Assembly: GCF_003416895.1 (NCBI RefSeq)
Contig: NZ_QVIO01000004.1
Coordinates: 496,001 to 560,000 of the forward strand
Direction of reading: 5' to 3'
Length of the DNA stretch: 64,000 nt
Source of the DNA: Duganella sp. BJB476
GTDB lineage: Bacteria > Pseudomonadota > Gammaproteobacteria > Burkholderiales > Burkholderiaceae_D
The notes beneath the pieces were generated by a model. The model was not told the DNA's origin. It was given only the letters and a program-made list of their open reading frames with translations, and did no database searches. The translations under genes were made by a program, and so were the position numbers. Positions 48,183 through 57,949 of the stretch are shown here, one piece after another; the first letter of the stretch is position 1, and each line of letters opens with the position of its first letter.

Positions 48183-48731
48183 TTACAGAGTTGCCAGGTC
48201 CTTGCGCAGTTCGTCAAACTTCAGACGGCCCAGATAGGTCTTCTTGACCTGGCCGTCGGCGCCGATCAACACCGTGTAGGGAAGGCCGCCGCCGCCGTTG
48301 CCGAACGATCGCGAGAGGTCAGTGCCGGCCATGCCGGCCACGAAGACTGGGTAGCTGATTTTGAACTTGTCGCTAAATTCGGCGATATTTGTTGGCGAAT
48401 CTATACCAATTCCGATAACTTGCAGCTTCTTACCCTCTTCTCCGGCGGCCAGCGCCGACAGCTCCGGCATCTCCTGCACGCAGGGACCGCACCACGGAGC
48501 CCAGAAATTGACCAGCATGGCCTTGCCTTTATATTGGGCCAGGGACTGCGAGACACCTTTTGCGTCCGGCAGGGACTGCTTATATAAGGCGTCCACCGGA
48601 CCGGTGACGCCGGCCGGCTGGGTGGTGGTGATTGGCGGTGCCGGCGGTTTTTTATTTAAGCCGACATAGGCGCCGGAGGCGGCGAATAGCAAAGCGACAA
48701 CAACGTAGGCTGCGAGATGTTTTTGGTTCAT
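48183..48731 (-). CDS. TlpA/ResA-type thiol-disulfide oxidoreductase
   Basis: A 182-residue membrane-anchored thioredoxin-like protein. A single N-terminal helix (residues ~6-24) is followed by a Pro/Thr linker, then a redoxin domain with CGPC at residues 81-84 in NFWAPWCGPC. The cis-proline is in GGGLPYTVLI. It should face the periplasm and reduce disulfides, perhaps for cytochrome c assembly. The gene overlaps the upstream unknown gene by four bases. Confidence 0.9.
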   Translation of the reverse strand: MNQKHLAAYVVVALLFAASGAYVGLNKKPPAPPITTTQPAGVTGPVDALYKQSLPDAKGVSQSLAQYKGKAMLVNFWAPWCGPCVQEMPELSALAAGEEGKKLQVIGIGIDSPTNIAEFSDKFKISYPVFVAGMAGTDLSRSFGNGGGGLPYTVLIGADGQVKKTYLGRLKFDELRKDLATL

Positions 48732-49369
48732 GGTTGAGTTTGATCAGGTTTTTCGTGAGTACTGTTAACTAGTAGGGCGCGTACGGCGGCGATATCGGCG
48801 CGCATCAATTTGCCATCGCCACGGGTTTTGACGGCGCCGCGCAAATCGTCCAGCTCATATAAGGCGGCGTGCACGCCTTCCTTGTGCCACATGAAGCTGA
48901 CCGTTTCGACCGAGCCGTGGCGCGGGCCCTTGAAGTGCGGCGTCTCGGAGATGTCGATTTGCAAATTACGGTTCAGCAGGAAGATCTCCACTTCCTTGGC
49001 GCTGTCGGCGAACAGTTGCAGGTGGATGTCGTCGTGCGGGCCGGCCGTGCCATTTAATACGGCGCCGGTCAGGTAGGGATGGAAGGCTGCCAGGCCATCC
49101 ATGATGTCGACCGCCAGGGTGCGCAGCCGGAACAGGCGCGCGGGCTGGGTGTCGGCATGGAATAGCGACTGGTAGATCCGCACTTCCGCCTCGATCTGGG
49201 CGTTGTCCGGCAGCAGGTTGGGCGGCGGCTGGGTGTCGCCGAGGATCTGCTTGGCGGCCTTGCGCTTGGCCGCGTTGTAGTCCAGGCCATCCTGGGCGAT
49301 CAGGCGTGCGGCGGCCGCGGCGATCTCCGCACGCAGCAGCAGGACTTCTTCGATAACATTCGGCGTCAT
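48728..49369 (-). CDS. Conserved protein, possibly nucleotidyltransferase-like
   Basis: A 213-residue soluble protein starting MTPNVIEEVLLL. Its N-terminal half is helical (IAAAAARLIAQDGLDYNAAKRKAA). In the middle GAVLNGTAGPHDDIHLQLFAD recalls the G-S/T...DxD pattern of minimal nucleotidyltransferases, but the first aspartate position reads DDIH and the match is weak. A C-terminal basic/helical part follows (GDGKLMRADIAAVRALL). It is divergent from mpl, and co-translated with the TlpA-like gene. I recall relatives in this position in other betaproteobacteria, annotated only as hypothetical. Confidence 0.55.
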   Translation of the reverse strand: MTPNVIEEVLLLRAEIAAAAARLIAQDGLDYNAAKRKAAKQILGDTQPPPNLLPDNAQIEAEVRIYQSLFHADTQPARLFRLRTLAVDIMDGLAAFHPYLTGAVLNGTAGPHDDIHLQLFADSAKEVEIFLLNRNLQIDISETPHFKGPRHGSVETVSFMWHKEGVHAALYELDDLRGAVKTRGDGKLMRADIAAVRALLVNSTHEKPDQTQP

Positions 49370-49447
49370 GGACGAGATAATACTCTTAACCGGGAAAAGG
49401 GCGTCGGGTCAGGTAAAATCCCGTATTCAATCGTCGTCTTGATCACT

Positions 49448-50815
49448 ATGCATATTCATATCCTCGGTATTTGCGGCACCTTCATGGGCGGCCTGGCCGT
49501 CCTGGCAAAAGAAGCGGGCCACCGCGTGACGGGTTGCGATGCCAACGTGTATCCGCCCATGAGCACCCAGCTGGAAGCCCAGGGCATAGAACTGATACAG
49601 GGCTTCGGCCCGGAGCAGGTGCAGCTCAACCCCGACCTGTACGTGATCGGCAACGTGGTTTCGCGCGGCAATCCGCTGATCGAAGAGATCATGAATCGCG
49701 GCCTGCCCTTCGTTTCCGGCCCGCAGTGGATCGGTGACCACATATTAAAAGACAAATGGGTATTGGCCGTGGCCGGCACGCACGGCAAGACCACCACCTC
49801 GGCCATGCTGACCTGGATCCTGGAAGACGCCGGCTACGCGCCCGGCTTCCTGATCGGCGGCGTGCCGATGAACTTCGGCGTCTCGGCGCGCATGCAAGGC
49901 GATAAGGATTCGATCTTCTTCGTCATCGAGGCCGACGAGTACGACACCGCCTTCTTCGACAAGCGCAGCAAGTTCGTGCACTACCACGCGAAGACCGCGA
50001 TCCTGAACAACCTGGAATACGATCACGCCGACATCTTCCCCGATCTGGGCGCGATTGAAACCCAATTCCATCACCTGGTGCGCACCGTGCCCGGCATCGG
50101 CCGCGTCGTGTTCAACGCCGACGAGCCGGCGCTGCAACGCGTGCTGAAGCGCGGCTGCTGGAGCGAGAAGGAAAGCTTCGGCCGCACGGAAGGTGCCGAT
50201 TGGGCGATGAACGAATACGATGACGGCAGCTTCGACGTGATCTTCGGCGGCGAAGTGGCCGGTCGCGTGGAGTGGAGCCTGACCGGCAAGCATAACCGCG
50301 CCAACGCGCTGGCCGCGATCGCCGCCGCCCGTCACGTAGGCGTGCCGGTGGCGCAGGCGGCCAAGTCGCTGGCCACCTTCGAGAACGTCAAGCGCCGCAT
50401 GGAAGTGCGCGGCGTGGTAAACGGTATTACTGTTTATGACGATTTCGCCCACCATCCGACCGCCATCGCCACCACCGTCGGCGGCCTGCGCCAGAAGATA
50501 GGCAAACAAGCGCGTATTCTGGCCGTGCTGGAGCCTCGCTCCAACACCATGAAGCTGGGCGCGATGAAGGATGCGCTGCCGGGCAGCCTGTCCGACGCCG
50601 ACCTGGTGTTCGGCTTCGGCAGCCAGCAGGCGCTGGGCTGGAGCCTGGGCGATGCATTGGCGCCGCTGGGCCAGGTCGCCAGCGCCTATGAAGACATCGA
50701 CGTGCTGGTCGCCGCCATCGTCAAGGCCGCGCAGCCGGGCGACCAGATCCTCGTGATGAGCAACGGCGGCTTCGGCGGCGTGCACAACAAGATCCTGGAA
50801 GCGCTGGCGCGATGA
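49448..50815 (+). CDS. mpl: UDP-N-acetylmuramate:L-Ala-gamma-D-Glu-meso-DAP ligase
   Basis: A 455-residue Mur-type ligase that attaches recycled tripeptide to UDP-MurNAc in cell-wall recycling. It starts MHIHILGICGTFMGGLAVLA, a Mpl-specific N-terminus. The ATP loop is AGTHGKTTT, and EADEYDTAFFDKRSKFVHY and VYDDFAHHPTAIATT are typical of Mpl. The nearby ampD supplies the recycled peptide. The start is ATG 49448; an upstream in-frame TTG at 49439 is not needed. It overlaps the next gene by four bases. Confidence 0.94.
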   Translation: MHIHILGICGTFMGGLAVLAKEAGHRVTGCDANVYPPMSTQLEAQGIELIQGFGPEQVQLNPDLYVIGNVVSRGNPLIEEIMNRGLPFVSGPQWIGDHILKDKWVLAVAGTHGKTTTSAMLTWILEDAGYAPGFLIGGVPMNFGVSARMQGDKDSIFFVIEADEYDTAFFDKRSKFVHYHAKTAILNNLEYDHADIFPDLGAIETQFHHLVRTVPGIGRVVFNADEPALQRVLKRGCWSEKESFGRTEGADWAMNEYDDGSFDVIFGGEVAGRVEWSLTGKHNRANALAAIAAARHVGVPVAQAAKSLATFENVKRRMEVRGVVNGITVYDDFAHHPTAIATTVGGLRQKIGKQARILAVLEPRSNTMKLGAMKDALPGSLSDADLVFGFGSQQALGWSLGDALAPLGQVASAYEDIDVLVAAIVKAAQPGDQILVMSNGGFGGVHNKILEALAR

Positions 50816-51390
50816 TTCTTTATCTGCACGGATTCCGCTCGTCGCCAAAATCGATGAAGGCGCGCGTGATGGGCGAACGCATGGCGGCGCTGGGTTTGTC
50901 GGCGCAGTTCATCTGCCCGCAGTTGCCGGCCTCACCGAAGCTGGCGATGGAATTGGCGCTCTCTTTAATAGAGGGCATTCCTGCCAGCGAGCTGACCATC
51001 GTCGGTTCTTCGCTGGGCGGCTACTACGCCACCTGGCTGGCCGAGCGCATCGGCTGCCGTGCTGTGCTGCTGAACCCGGCCATCGTGCCGCTCAAGGACC
51101 TGGACAAGCATGTCGGCGTGACCACGCAATACCATTCCGACGAGCCGTTCGAGTTCAAGCGCGAATACATCGAGGAACTGCGCGCGTTGGCCGTCAACCC
51201 GGTCACGCGCCAGGAGCGCTACTTCCTGATCGCCGCCACCGGCGACGAAGTGCTGGACTATCGCGACATGGTGGCGCACTATGCGGGCGCGCGCCAGCAG
51301 GTCATCGAAGGCAGCGACCATGCCATTTCCGAGTTCCCCGACTATGTGGAGTCTGTTCTGGAGTTTTGCGGTATCGAGGCACAGCAGTGA
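50812..51390 (+). CDS. YqiA/YcfP family alpha/beta-hydrolase
   Basis: A 192-residue alpha/beta hydrolase-fold protein starting MILYLHGFRSSPKS. The nucleophile is Ser67 in GSSLGG, the acid is probably Asp in TGDEVLDY and the histidine is in EGSDHAISEF. E. coli YqiA is an esterase of unclear substrate. It lies between mpl and ubiC, overlapping both by four bases. Confidence 0.9.
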   Translation: MILYLHGFRSSPKSMKARVMGERMAALGLSAQFICPQLPASPKLAMELALSLIEGIPASELTIVGSSLGGYYATWLAERIGCRAVLLNPAIVPLKDLDKHVGVTTQYHSDEPFEFKREYIEELRALAVNPVTRQERYFLIAATGDEVLDYRDMVAHYAGARQQVIEGSDHAISEFPDYVESVLEFCGIEAQQ

Positions 51391-51980
51391 CGGCCTCTAC
51401 GCGTGGCGCGTCGCTGCGGCAGACGCAGTGGCAGCCGCATGTGCTGGCGCTGAATGCGCCGCACGCCTACCGCGAGTGGCTGACGGCCGACGGTTCGCTG
51501 ACCGCCAAGCTGAAGGATCATAGCCGGGCGTTCCGCGTGCAGTGCCTGCATCAGACCACGGCGCGCTGCCTGACGGACGAGGCGGTGGCGATCGGCATGC
51601 ACAGGCCCGGCCGCGTCTGGGAGAGGGAAGTGCTGTTGCGGTGTGATAATACGCCTGTGGTGTTCGCGCACACGGTGGTGCCGATGTCGGCCACGGCCAC
51701 GGACTGGCCATTGTTCAGCGCACTGGGCGAGCGCTCGCTGGGATCGACCTTGTTTGGCGACCCGCAAGTGCGGCGCGGTGTTTTGGAATTTGCAAGATTG
51801 CGGGAAGGACATCCCCTGGCGCAGCGCGCGCGCAAGGCGCTCGGGTTGGATGGTCCGCAAGAACTCATATTGTATGCACGGCGCTGTTTATATCGGCGCC
51901 GTCAGGGTACCCTGCTGGTGACGGAAGTGTTTCTGCCTTCCGTGCTGGAATTGAAACTAATAACAACGAACAGAAGCTAG
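51387..51980 (+). CDS. ubiC: Chorismate lyase
   Basis: A 197-residue protein from GTG 51387. UbiC converts chorismate to 4-hydroxybenzoate, the first step of ubiquinone synthesis. Family segments are WLTADGSLTAKLK, WEREVLLRCDNTPVVFAHTV (including the active-site arginine) and LGSTLFGDPQVRRGVLEFARL (with the catalytic glutamate). The C-terminus ends in LVTEVFLPSVL. It overlaps yqiA by four bases. No ubiA lies in the window. Confidence 0.9.
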   Translation: MTASTRGASLRQTQWQPHVLALNAPHAYREWLTADGSLTAKLKDHSRAFRVQCLHQTTARCLTDEAVAIGMHRPGRVWEREVLLRCDNTPVVFAHTVVPMSATATDWPLFSALGERSLGSTLFGDPQVRRGVLEFARLREGHPLAQRARKALGLDGPQELILYARRCLYRRRQGTLLVTEVFLPSVLELKLITTNRS

Positions 51981-51982
51981 CA

Positions 51983-54010
51983 ATGAATCTATTTTTCGAA
52001 GAATCCGGCGATTTCAAGGTCGGCTCCATGATGTCGCAAGCGGGCGAGGCCTACCAGGTTGAAATGGCCAGCGGCAAGCGCACCAAGGTCAAGATCAAGG
52101 ACGTGCTGCTGCAGTACGAGAAGCCGTCGCCGACGGATTTGATGGAACAGGCCAAGGCGATCGCCGCCGGCATCGACCTCGACTTTCTGTGGGAAGTGGC
52201 GGGCGAAGAGGAATTCGGTTTCGCCGAACTGGGCGCGGAATACTTCGGCCACGCGCCGCTGCCGGCCGAAGCCGCCGGCCTGATCCTGAGCCTGCATTCG
52301 GCGCCGATCTACTTCTACAAAAAAGGCCGCGGCCGCTACAAGGCCGCGCCCGAGCAATCGCTGCGCGCCGCCCAAGCCGGCATCGAGAAAAAGAAACAGC
52401 AGGCGCTGGTGCAGGCCGAGTACGTCGAAGAGCTGAAGGCCAACAAATTGCCGGCCTCGATGCAGAACATCGTCATGCAGCTGTTGTTCAAGCCGGACAA
52501 GAATTCGATCGAATACAAGGCGATGGAAGCGGCCTGCAACGAGCTGCACACCAATCCGCAGCGCTTGATGCTGGCGGCCGGTGGTGTGGCGTCGCCGAAG
52601 GCGCTGCACATGGCCAAGTTCCTGTTCGAGAATTTCCCGCGCGGCGCCGGCTTCCCGGACGTGCCGGTGCCGGTGGCGCCGACCAAGCTGCCGCTGGCGA
52701 ACGTGCAAGCGTTCTCGATCGACGATGTCACCACCACCGAGATCGACGACGCCTTCTCCGTCACCAGGCTGGACGACGGCAACCTCAAGATCGGCATCCA
52801 CATCGCCGCGCCTGGCCTGGGCATACAGCCGGACGACGCGGTCGACAAGATGGCGCGCGCGCGCATGTCCACCGTCTACATGCCTGGCGATAAGATCACC
52901 ATGCTGCCGGACTCCATCGTCGAAGCATTCACGCTGGCCGAGGGCAAGACCTGCCCGGCGCTGTCGCTGTACGCCACCCTGAACCCGGCCGACTGGTCGG
53001 TGCTCGCCACCGAGACCCGCGCCGAGATGGTGCCGATCGCGAACAACCTGCGCCACAACGACCTCGACGACCTGGTCAACGAAGAAACGCTGGCCAGCGG
53101 CGAGGGCGACTATCCGCACAAGGAATCGCTGGGCCTGATCTGGCAATGGGCGCAAGTGCTGGAAGCGGCGCGCATGGTCAAGCGCGAAGGCTTCGGCCTG
53201 AAGCCGGAACAGAACAACCGCGTGGACTTCAACTTCTACGTGGAAGACGACGTGGTCACGGTCAGCCGCCGCAAGCGCGGCGCGCCGCTGGACAAGATCG
53301 TCGCCGAACTGATGATCTTCGCCAACAGCACCTGGGGCAAGCTGATGCACGACCATGGCGTGCCGGGCATTTACCGCAGCCAGGGCCAGGGCGTGGGCGG
53401 CTGGGCCGCCAAGATGCAGGTGCGCATGCTGACCCATGCGGCGCCGCACCAGGGCCTGGGCGTGGACCAGTACGCATGGAGCACGTCGCCTTTGCGCCGC
53501 TATACCGACCTGGTCAACCAATGGCAGATCCTGGCCTGCGCCGAGCACGGCGTGACCGCGCCGCTGGTCGCGCACTTCAAGCACAAGGACGCCAACCTGT
53601 TCGCGATCGTGTCGCAGTTCGACGCGGCGTACGCGGCCTATGGCGATCACCAGTCGAACATGGAACGCTACTGGTGCCTGCGCTGGCTGGGCCAGCAGGA
53701 CGCGCGCCAGGTCGAGGCCGTGGTGCTGAAGGACGAGGTGCTGCGCCTGGTCGATATTCCGCTGATCATCCGCATGCCGGGCATGCCGCAAGTGGCGCGC
53801 GGCGCGCAGGTCAAGCTGGACATCCTGCGCTGGGACGAAGTGGACCTGACCATCGAAGCCCGCATTCTGGAAATCCCGACCACCGAAACGGTGGCCGCCG
53901 ATGCCGAGTTGGACTACGAGGACGAGGAAGCGGGCGATGCGCCGGAAGAAGCGGTGGATGCGCCGGAAGTGGCTGTCGAGGCTGCCGCCGAGGAGCCGGC
54001 TGCAGAGTAA
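51983..54010 (+). CDS. RNB-domain exoribonuclease (RNase II family)
   Basis: A 675-residue protein with an RNB catalytic domain. Metal-binding aspartates are in AFSIDDVTTTEIDDAFSVT, and FPRGAGFPD, HNDLDDL and ARARMSTVYMPGDKITMLP belong to the same domain. The region before residue 240 is helical and unlike the cold-shock domains of E. coli RNase II. The C-terminal part has a DILRWDEVDLTIEARIL strand pair (S1-like) and ends in an acidic Glu/Ala tail. It degrades RNA 3' to 5' by analogy. The gene follows ubiC after two bases. Confidence 0.9.
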   Translation: MNLFFEESGDFKVGSMMSQAGEAYQVEMASGKRTKVKIKDVLLQYEKPSPTDLMEQAKAIAAGIDLDFLWEVAGEEEFGFAELGAEYFGHAPLPAEAAGLILSLHSAPIYFYKKGRGRYKAAPEQSLRAAQAGIEKKKQQALVQAEYVEELKANKLPASMQNIVMQLLFKPDKNSIEYKAMEAACNELHTNPQRLMLAAGGVASPKALHMAKFLFENFPRGAGFPDVPVPVAPTKLPLANVQAFSIDDVTTTEIDDAFSVTRLDDGNLKIGIHIAAPGLGIQPDDAVDKMARARMSTVYMPGDKITMLPDSIVEAFTLAEGKTCPALSLYATLNPADWSVLATETRAEMVPIANNLRHNDLDDLVNEETLASGEGDYPHKESLGLIWQWAQVLEAARMVKREGFGLKPEQNNRVDFNFYVEDDVVTVSRRKRGAPLDKIVAELMIFANSTWGKLMHDHGVPGIYRSQGQGVGGWAAKMQVRMLTHAAPHQGLGVDQYAWSTSPLRRYTDLVNQWQILACAEHGVTAPLVAHFKHKDANLFAIVSQFDAAYAAYGDHQSNMERYWCLRWLGQQDARQVEAVVLKDEVLRLVDIPLIIRMPGMPQVARGAQVKLDILRWDEVDLTIEARILEIPTTETVAADAELDYEDEEAGDAPEEAVDAPEVAVEAAAEEPAAE

Positions 54011-54084
54011 GCAAACTCAAAAAGCCGCAGCCTCGCGCTTGCTTTGACGTAAAATCAGCCCTAACTTTCCTACCCCGGCCTCGC

Positions 54085-54972
54085 GTGAAGTCTTTCAAAG
54101 AAAATCGCTTGCTGTACCTCGCCATCGGCCTCTCGCTGATGGCGCATGGCGCCTTGCTCGCGGTGCACTTTGTCGCGCCCAAGCCGGCGCCGGTGCAAGC
54201 CACCGATCCGGGGCTGGAAGTGATCCTGGTCAACGCCAAGCACAGCAAGGCGCCGCTGAAGGCCGACGCGCTGGCCCAGGCTAACTTGGACGGCGGCGGC
54301 ACCGTCGACAAGGGCCGCTCCAAATCGCCCATGCCCGACATGCGCAAGATGGAAACGGGCGATAGCATCAAGGCCGCCAAGCGCCGCATCGCCGAGCTGG
54401 AAGAACTGCAGAAGAACCTGCTGACGCAGGCGGCCAAGCAGACCCCGTTCACCGCGCCGCCGGTGACGGAAAAGAGCAAACCCGATCCGCTGCCGACCGG
54501 CGCCGACCTGCTGGACTCCAGCAAGGCCATCGCCCGCCGCGCCGCCGAGATCAGCGAAACCATCGAAGACCAGAACAAGCGCCCGAAGCGGACCTTCATC
54601 ACGCCGAGTACGCGCGGGGTGGGTTACGCGATGTACTACAAAGCGATCCAGAAGCGCATCGAAGACATCGGTACGCTGAACTTCCCGCAGCAGAACGGCC
54701 GCAAGCTGTACGGCACCCTGGTGTTGTCGATCCCGGTGTTCCAGGACGGCACGATCTATGAGAAGGATGGCGGCATCAAGGTCGACAGCAGCTCCGGCAA
54801 TGCCGCACTGGACGAGGCGGCCATGAAGATCGTGCGCCGCGCCGCGCCGTTCGGCAAGTTCCCTCCGAATATGCTGTCGAGCGACAAAGACGATCTGTGG
54901 GTGATCGTCACGACTTTCAAATTCACCCGCGAAGACAAACTACAAGCCGACTTAAGCGGCGGAGGACGTTGA
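54085..54972 (+). CDS. TonB-like energy-transducer family protein
   Basis: A 295-residue protein from GTG 54085. An N-terminal anchor ([21 protein letters not shown], with the SxxxH of TonB-like anchors) is followed by a short Pro-containing linker, then a basic/helical segment rich in Lys, Glu and Gln (residues ~95-155). It ends in a TonB C-terminal-like domain ([51 protein letters not shown]). TonB proteins couple the ExbBD proton force to outer-membrane receptors, but no exbB/D or receptor is near, so the role here is open. The upstream ribosome site is weak. Its stop overlaps aroE. Confidence 0.8.
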   Translation: MKSFKENRLLYLAIGLSLMAHGALLAVHFVAPKPAPVQATDPGLEVILVNAKHSKAPLKADALAQANLDGGGTVDKGRSKSPMPDMRKMETGDSIKAAKRRIAELEELQKNLLTQAAKQTPFTAPPVTEKSKPDPLPTGADLLDSSKAIARRAAEISETIEDQNKRPKRTFITPSTRGVGYAMYYKAIQKRIEDIGTLNFPQQNGRKLYGTLVLSIPVFQDGTIYEKDGGIKVDSSSGNAALDEAAMKIVRRAAPFGKFPPNMLSSDKDDLWVIVTTFKFTREDKLQADLSGGGR

Positions 54973-55790
54973 TGGACCGCTACTGCGTATTCGGCAATCC
55001 GATTGCCCATAGCAAATCACCCGAGATTCATGCCGCGTTCGCGGCGCAGACCGGGCAGGAACTGAGCTATGAAAAACGGCTGGCGCCGGTGGACGGCTTC
55101 GCCGCCGCCGTGCAAGCCTTCATCGCCGAGGGCGGCAAGGGCGCCAACGTCACCGTGCCGTTCAAGCTGGACGCGGTGAAAGTGGCGCAGGCGCTGACCA
55201 TCCGCGCCCGCGCGGCCGGCGCCGTCAACACGCTGCACTTCACCGAAGACGGCATCGTCGGCGACAACACCGACGGCGCGGGACTGGTGGCGGACATCGT
55301 CAACAATGCCGGCGTGCAGATCATCGGCAAGCGCGTGCTGCTGCTGGGCGCAGGCGGCGCCGCGCGCGGCGTGGTGCTGCCCATCCTGGAACATCGGCCG
55401 GCGCAACTGGTCATCGCCAACCGCACCGTGGCCACGGCCGAGGCGCTGGTGGAACAGTTTGCCGCGCTGGGCGGCGAGGGCGTGGTCTCCGCCTGTGGTT
55501 ACGGCAAGATCGAAGGCGCGTTCGACATCGTCATCAACGCCACCTCGGCCAGCCTGAGCGCTGAACTGCCACCGGTGCCGGCGTCGGTATTCGCGCCAGG
55601 TTCGCTTGCTTACGACATGATGTACGGAGCCTCCCCCACGGTATTCTTGCAGTTCGCGGGCCAGCACGGCGCACGCTTGCGCGACGGCCTGGGCATGCTG
55701 GTCGAGCAGGCCGCCGAGGCGTTCAGCCTGTGGCGCGGCGTGCAGCCGGCCACCGCTGAAGTGCTGCAATCGCTGCGGGCTAAACTGTGA
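54972..55790 (+). CDS. aroE: Shikimate dehydrogenase
   Basis: A 272-residue NADP-dependent enzyme reducing 3-dehydroshikimate. It starts [20 protein letters not shown] after GGAGG. The catalytic lysine is in [12 protein letters not shown] and the aspartate in NTDGAGLV. The Rossmann glycines are in [12 protein letters not shown], with NRT after it as in NADP enzymes. YDMMYG and [12 protein letters not shown] complete the family pattern. It overlaps mtgA by four bases. Confidence 0.96.
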   Translation: MDRYCVFGNPIAHSKSPEIHAAFAAQTGQELSYEKRLAPVDGFAAAVQAFIAEGGKGANVTVPFKLDAVKVAQALTIRARAAGAVNTLHFTEDGIVGDNTDGAGLVADIVNNAGVQIIGKRVLLLGAGGAARGVVLPILEHRPAQLVIANRTVATAEALVEQFAALGGEGVVSACGYGKIEGAFDIVINATSASLSAELPPVPASVFAPGSLAYDMMYGASPTVFLQFAGQHGARLRDGLGMLVEQAAEAFSLWRGVQPATAEVLQSLRAKL

Positions 55791-56494
55791 GCGCGGCCAA
55801 GGCGGGTAAATGGCGCTGGGTGAAGTGGATCTTCATCCTGCCGATCTTGCTGTTCCTGGTGGTGCAGCTGTATTTCTTCCTGCAGATCTGGTGGTGGGTC
55901 GACCATAATCCGTCGACGACCAGCTTCATGCGCGAGCAGCGCTCGGTGCTGCGCGAGAAGAACCCGGACGCCAACATCCAGCAGATGTGGGTGCCGTACA
56001 GCCGCATCTCGAACAACCTCAAGCGCGCCATCATCGCTTCCGAGGACGCCAATTTCTCCGAGCACGAGGGCGTAGACTGGGAGGCACTGCAAAAGGCCTA
56101 CGAGAAGAACAACAAGAAACACAAGGTGGTGTCGGGCGGCTCGACCATCACCCAGCAACTGGCCAAGAATCTCTTCCTGTCCGGCTCGCGCAGCTATGTG
56201 CGCAAGGGCCAGGAGCTGATCATCACCTACATGCTGGAAACCTTGATGGACAAGGAACGCATCTTCGAGATCTACCTGAACGTGGTGGAGTTCGGCACCG
56301 GCACTTTCGGCGCCGAGGCGGCGGCGCGGCATTATTATGGCGTCAGCGCGGCCAACCTGGGCGCGGCCCAGGCGGCCAAGCTGGCGGTGATGTTGCCCAA
56401 TCCGCGCTTCTTCGACAAGCACCGCGATTCGGGCTATCTGGCGCGGCGCACCGGCGTGATCCTGCGCCGCATGGGATCGGCGGAATTACCTTAG
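55787..56494 (+). CDS. mtgA: Monofunctional peptidoglycan glycosyltransferase
   Basis: A 235-residue GT51 enzyme from GTG 55787. One membrane helix ([21 protein letters not shown]) is followed by the transglycosylase domain. The catalytic glutamate is in [17 protein letters not shown], and [16 protein letters not shown] and [23 protein letters not shown] are the motifs of the family. It polymerises lipid II into glycan strands in the periplasm. Gene order aroE-mtgA is common in proteobacteria. Confidence 0.95.
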   Translation: MSAAKAGKWRWVKWIFILPILLFLVVQLYFFLQIWWWVDHNPSTTSFMREQRSVLREKNPDANIQQMWVPYSRISNNLKRAIIASEDANFSEHEGVDWEALQKAYEKNNKKHKVVSGGSTITQQLAKNLFLSGSRSYVRKGQELIITYMLETLMDKERIFEIYLNVVEFGTGTFGAEAAARHYYGVSAANLGAAQAAKLAVMLPNPRFFDKHRDSGYLARRTGVILRRMGSAELP

Positions 56495-56503
56495 GAGGCA
56501 GCG

Positions 56504-56899
56504 ATGTTAAGCAAGCAGCGTGGACTCGGATTGATACAGGTGGCCATCATCATGGCTTCGCTGGCGGCGATTGCGATGGCGTTTTTGATGTCGGCCCGCC
56601 ATGAGCGCAACTTCTTCACCGAAGGCTTGGCCAAGTTGACCGGCCAGGCGCCGGCGGCCGCTTCGGCCTCTGCCTCTGCTTCGGCCACGGCTGCCGTCCC
56701 GGCGGCGCCGGCCGGCGTGCTGCGCAAGTGTGTCATCGACGGCAAAACCGTGCTGTCGGACGTCGACTGCAAGGACGGCAAGGTGGTCAAGGCCATCGAC
56801 ACGCGCGGCATCGAAGCGCCCAAAGTACCGAAGCCGGACCCGGCCGACGCAGCCCCGCAGTCGGCCACCGATAAAATGATCGAAAAAGCGACCCGCTAG
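56504..56899 (+). CDS. Small anchored protein with a DUF4124-like cysteine motif
   Basis: A 131-residue protein. The N-terminus (KQRGLGLIQVAIIMASLAAIAMAFLMSA) has a short basic part and a hydrophobic stretch, like a prepilin or a single-pass anchor. A low-complexity Ala/Ser linker (ASASASASATAA) is followed by RKCVIDGKTVLSDVDC, which resembles DUF4124, a small domain with a conserved cysteine pair, and a Pro/Lys-rich end. It starts ten bases after mtgA. The function is unknown; an envelope location is likely. Confidence 0.6.
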   Translation: MLSKQRGLGLIQVAIIMASLAAIAMAFLMSARHERNFFTEGLAKLTGQAPAAASASASASATAAVPAAPAGVLRKCVIDGKTVLSDVDCKDGKVVKAIDTRGIEAPKVPKPDPADAAPQSATDKMIEKATR

Positions 56900-56980
56900 G
56901 CTGAAATACCGCATGGCAGGCTGGCCTCGGCAGAGGCTTTGCGGGTACACTTGCGCTGTTTCCAGAAGGCTCGCGTACCC

Positions 56981-57946
56981 ATGATTAATGTTTTCGTTCT
57001 CCAGAATGGCCGGCTCAACCAGGTGCCCATCGACAGTCGCGCAGACCTGGAACAGGTCGAGCCGGTCTGGGTCGACCTGACCGACCCGACGGACGACGAA
57101 CGCGCATGGGTCAAGACCATCTACGGCGTGACCTTGCCGGGCGAGGACGAAGTCAAGGACATCGAAGCGTCGGCCCGCTACTACGAAGCGGAAAACGGCG
57201 ACCTGCACCTGCGCACCGACTTTTTGCTGGAAGAAGAGGACGGCCCGTCGCGCATCGTCACGGTGGCCTTCATCCTGGCGCGCAAGATGCTGTTCTCGGT
57301 GCACACCGACGATTTGCCGGTGTTCCGCCTGGTGCGCATGCGCGCCCGCTCGCGGCCCGGCTCGATCGCCGACTACATGGACGTGCTGCTGGATCTGTAC
57401 GCGACCGACGCCGAATACTCGGCCGACGCGCTGGAAGGCATATACCAGAACCTGGAAGAAGTCAGCGGCCGCGTGCTGCAGGAAGAGTTCACCGACCAGG
57501 ACGCGGCCTCCGCGCTGAACGCCATCGCCCACGAGGAAGACTTGAACGGCCGCATCCGCCGCAACATGATGGACACGCGGCGCGCGGTCAGCTTTTTGAT
57601 GCGTGGTCGTTTGCTGAATTCCGAACAGTTCGAGGAAGCGCGCCAGATTCTGCGGGATATCGAATCGCTGGACGGCCACACGTCCTTCCTGTTCGACAAG
57701 ATCAACTTCCTGATGGACGCCACGGTCGGCTTCATCAACATCAACCAGAACAAGATCATCAAGATCTTCTCGGTGGCCAGCGTGGCCTTCCTGCCGCCGA
57801 CCCTGATCGCCTCGATCTACGGCATGAACTTCAAGTGGCTGCCGGAGCTGGAATGGCAGCTCGGCTACCCGTTCGCCATCGTGCTGATGATCACCAGCGC
57901 GATCGCCCCGTTCTGGTACTTCCGCCGCCGCGGGTGGTTGAAGTAA
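56981..57946 (+). CDS. corA: Magnesium/cobalt transport protein CorA
   Basis: A 321-residue CorA-type channel. The cytoplasmic domain (MINVFVLQNGRLNQVPI...) is followed by two C-terminal membrane helices, and the Mg2+ selectivity motif YGMN is at residues 280-283, continuing FKWLPEL. It imports Mg2+ or Co2+ as a pentamer. The start at ATG 56981 has weak spacing to a ribosome site. An imperfect hairpin with GGGTAC/GTACCC arms precedes it; I see no clear Mg2+ riboswitch in only 80 bases. Confidence 0.93.
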   Translation: MINVFVLQNGRLNQVPIDSRADLEQVEPVWVDLTDPTDDERAWVKTIYGVTLPGEDEVKDIEASARYYEAENGDLHLRTDFLLEEEDGPSRIVTVAFILARKMLFSVHTDDLPVFRLVRMRARSRPGSIADYMDVLLDLYATDAEYSADALEGIYQNLEEVSGRVLQEEFTDQDAASALNAIAHEEDLNGRIRRNMMDTRRAVSFLMRGRLLNSEQFEEARQILRDIESLDGHTSFLFDKINFLMDATVGFININQNKIIKIFSVASVAFLPPTLIASIYGMNFKWLPELEWQLGYPFAIVLMITSAIAPFWYFRRRGWLK

Positions 57947-57949
57947 GCG

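Noticed and set aside
56900-56980. Possible Mg2+ riboswitch before corA
   Set aside because: Only a weak 6-bp stem is present in an 80-base spacer; no known riboswitch core was recognised.
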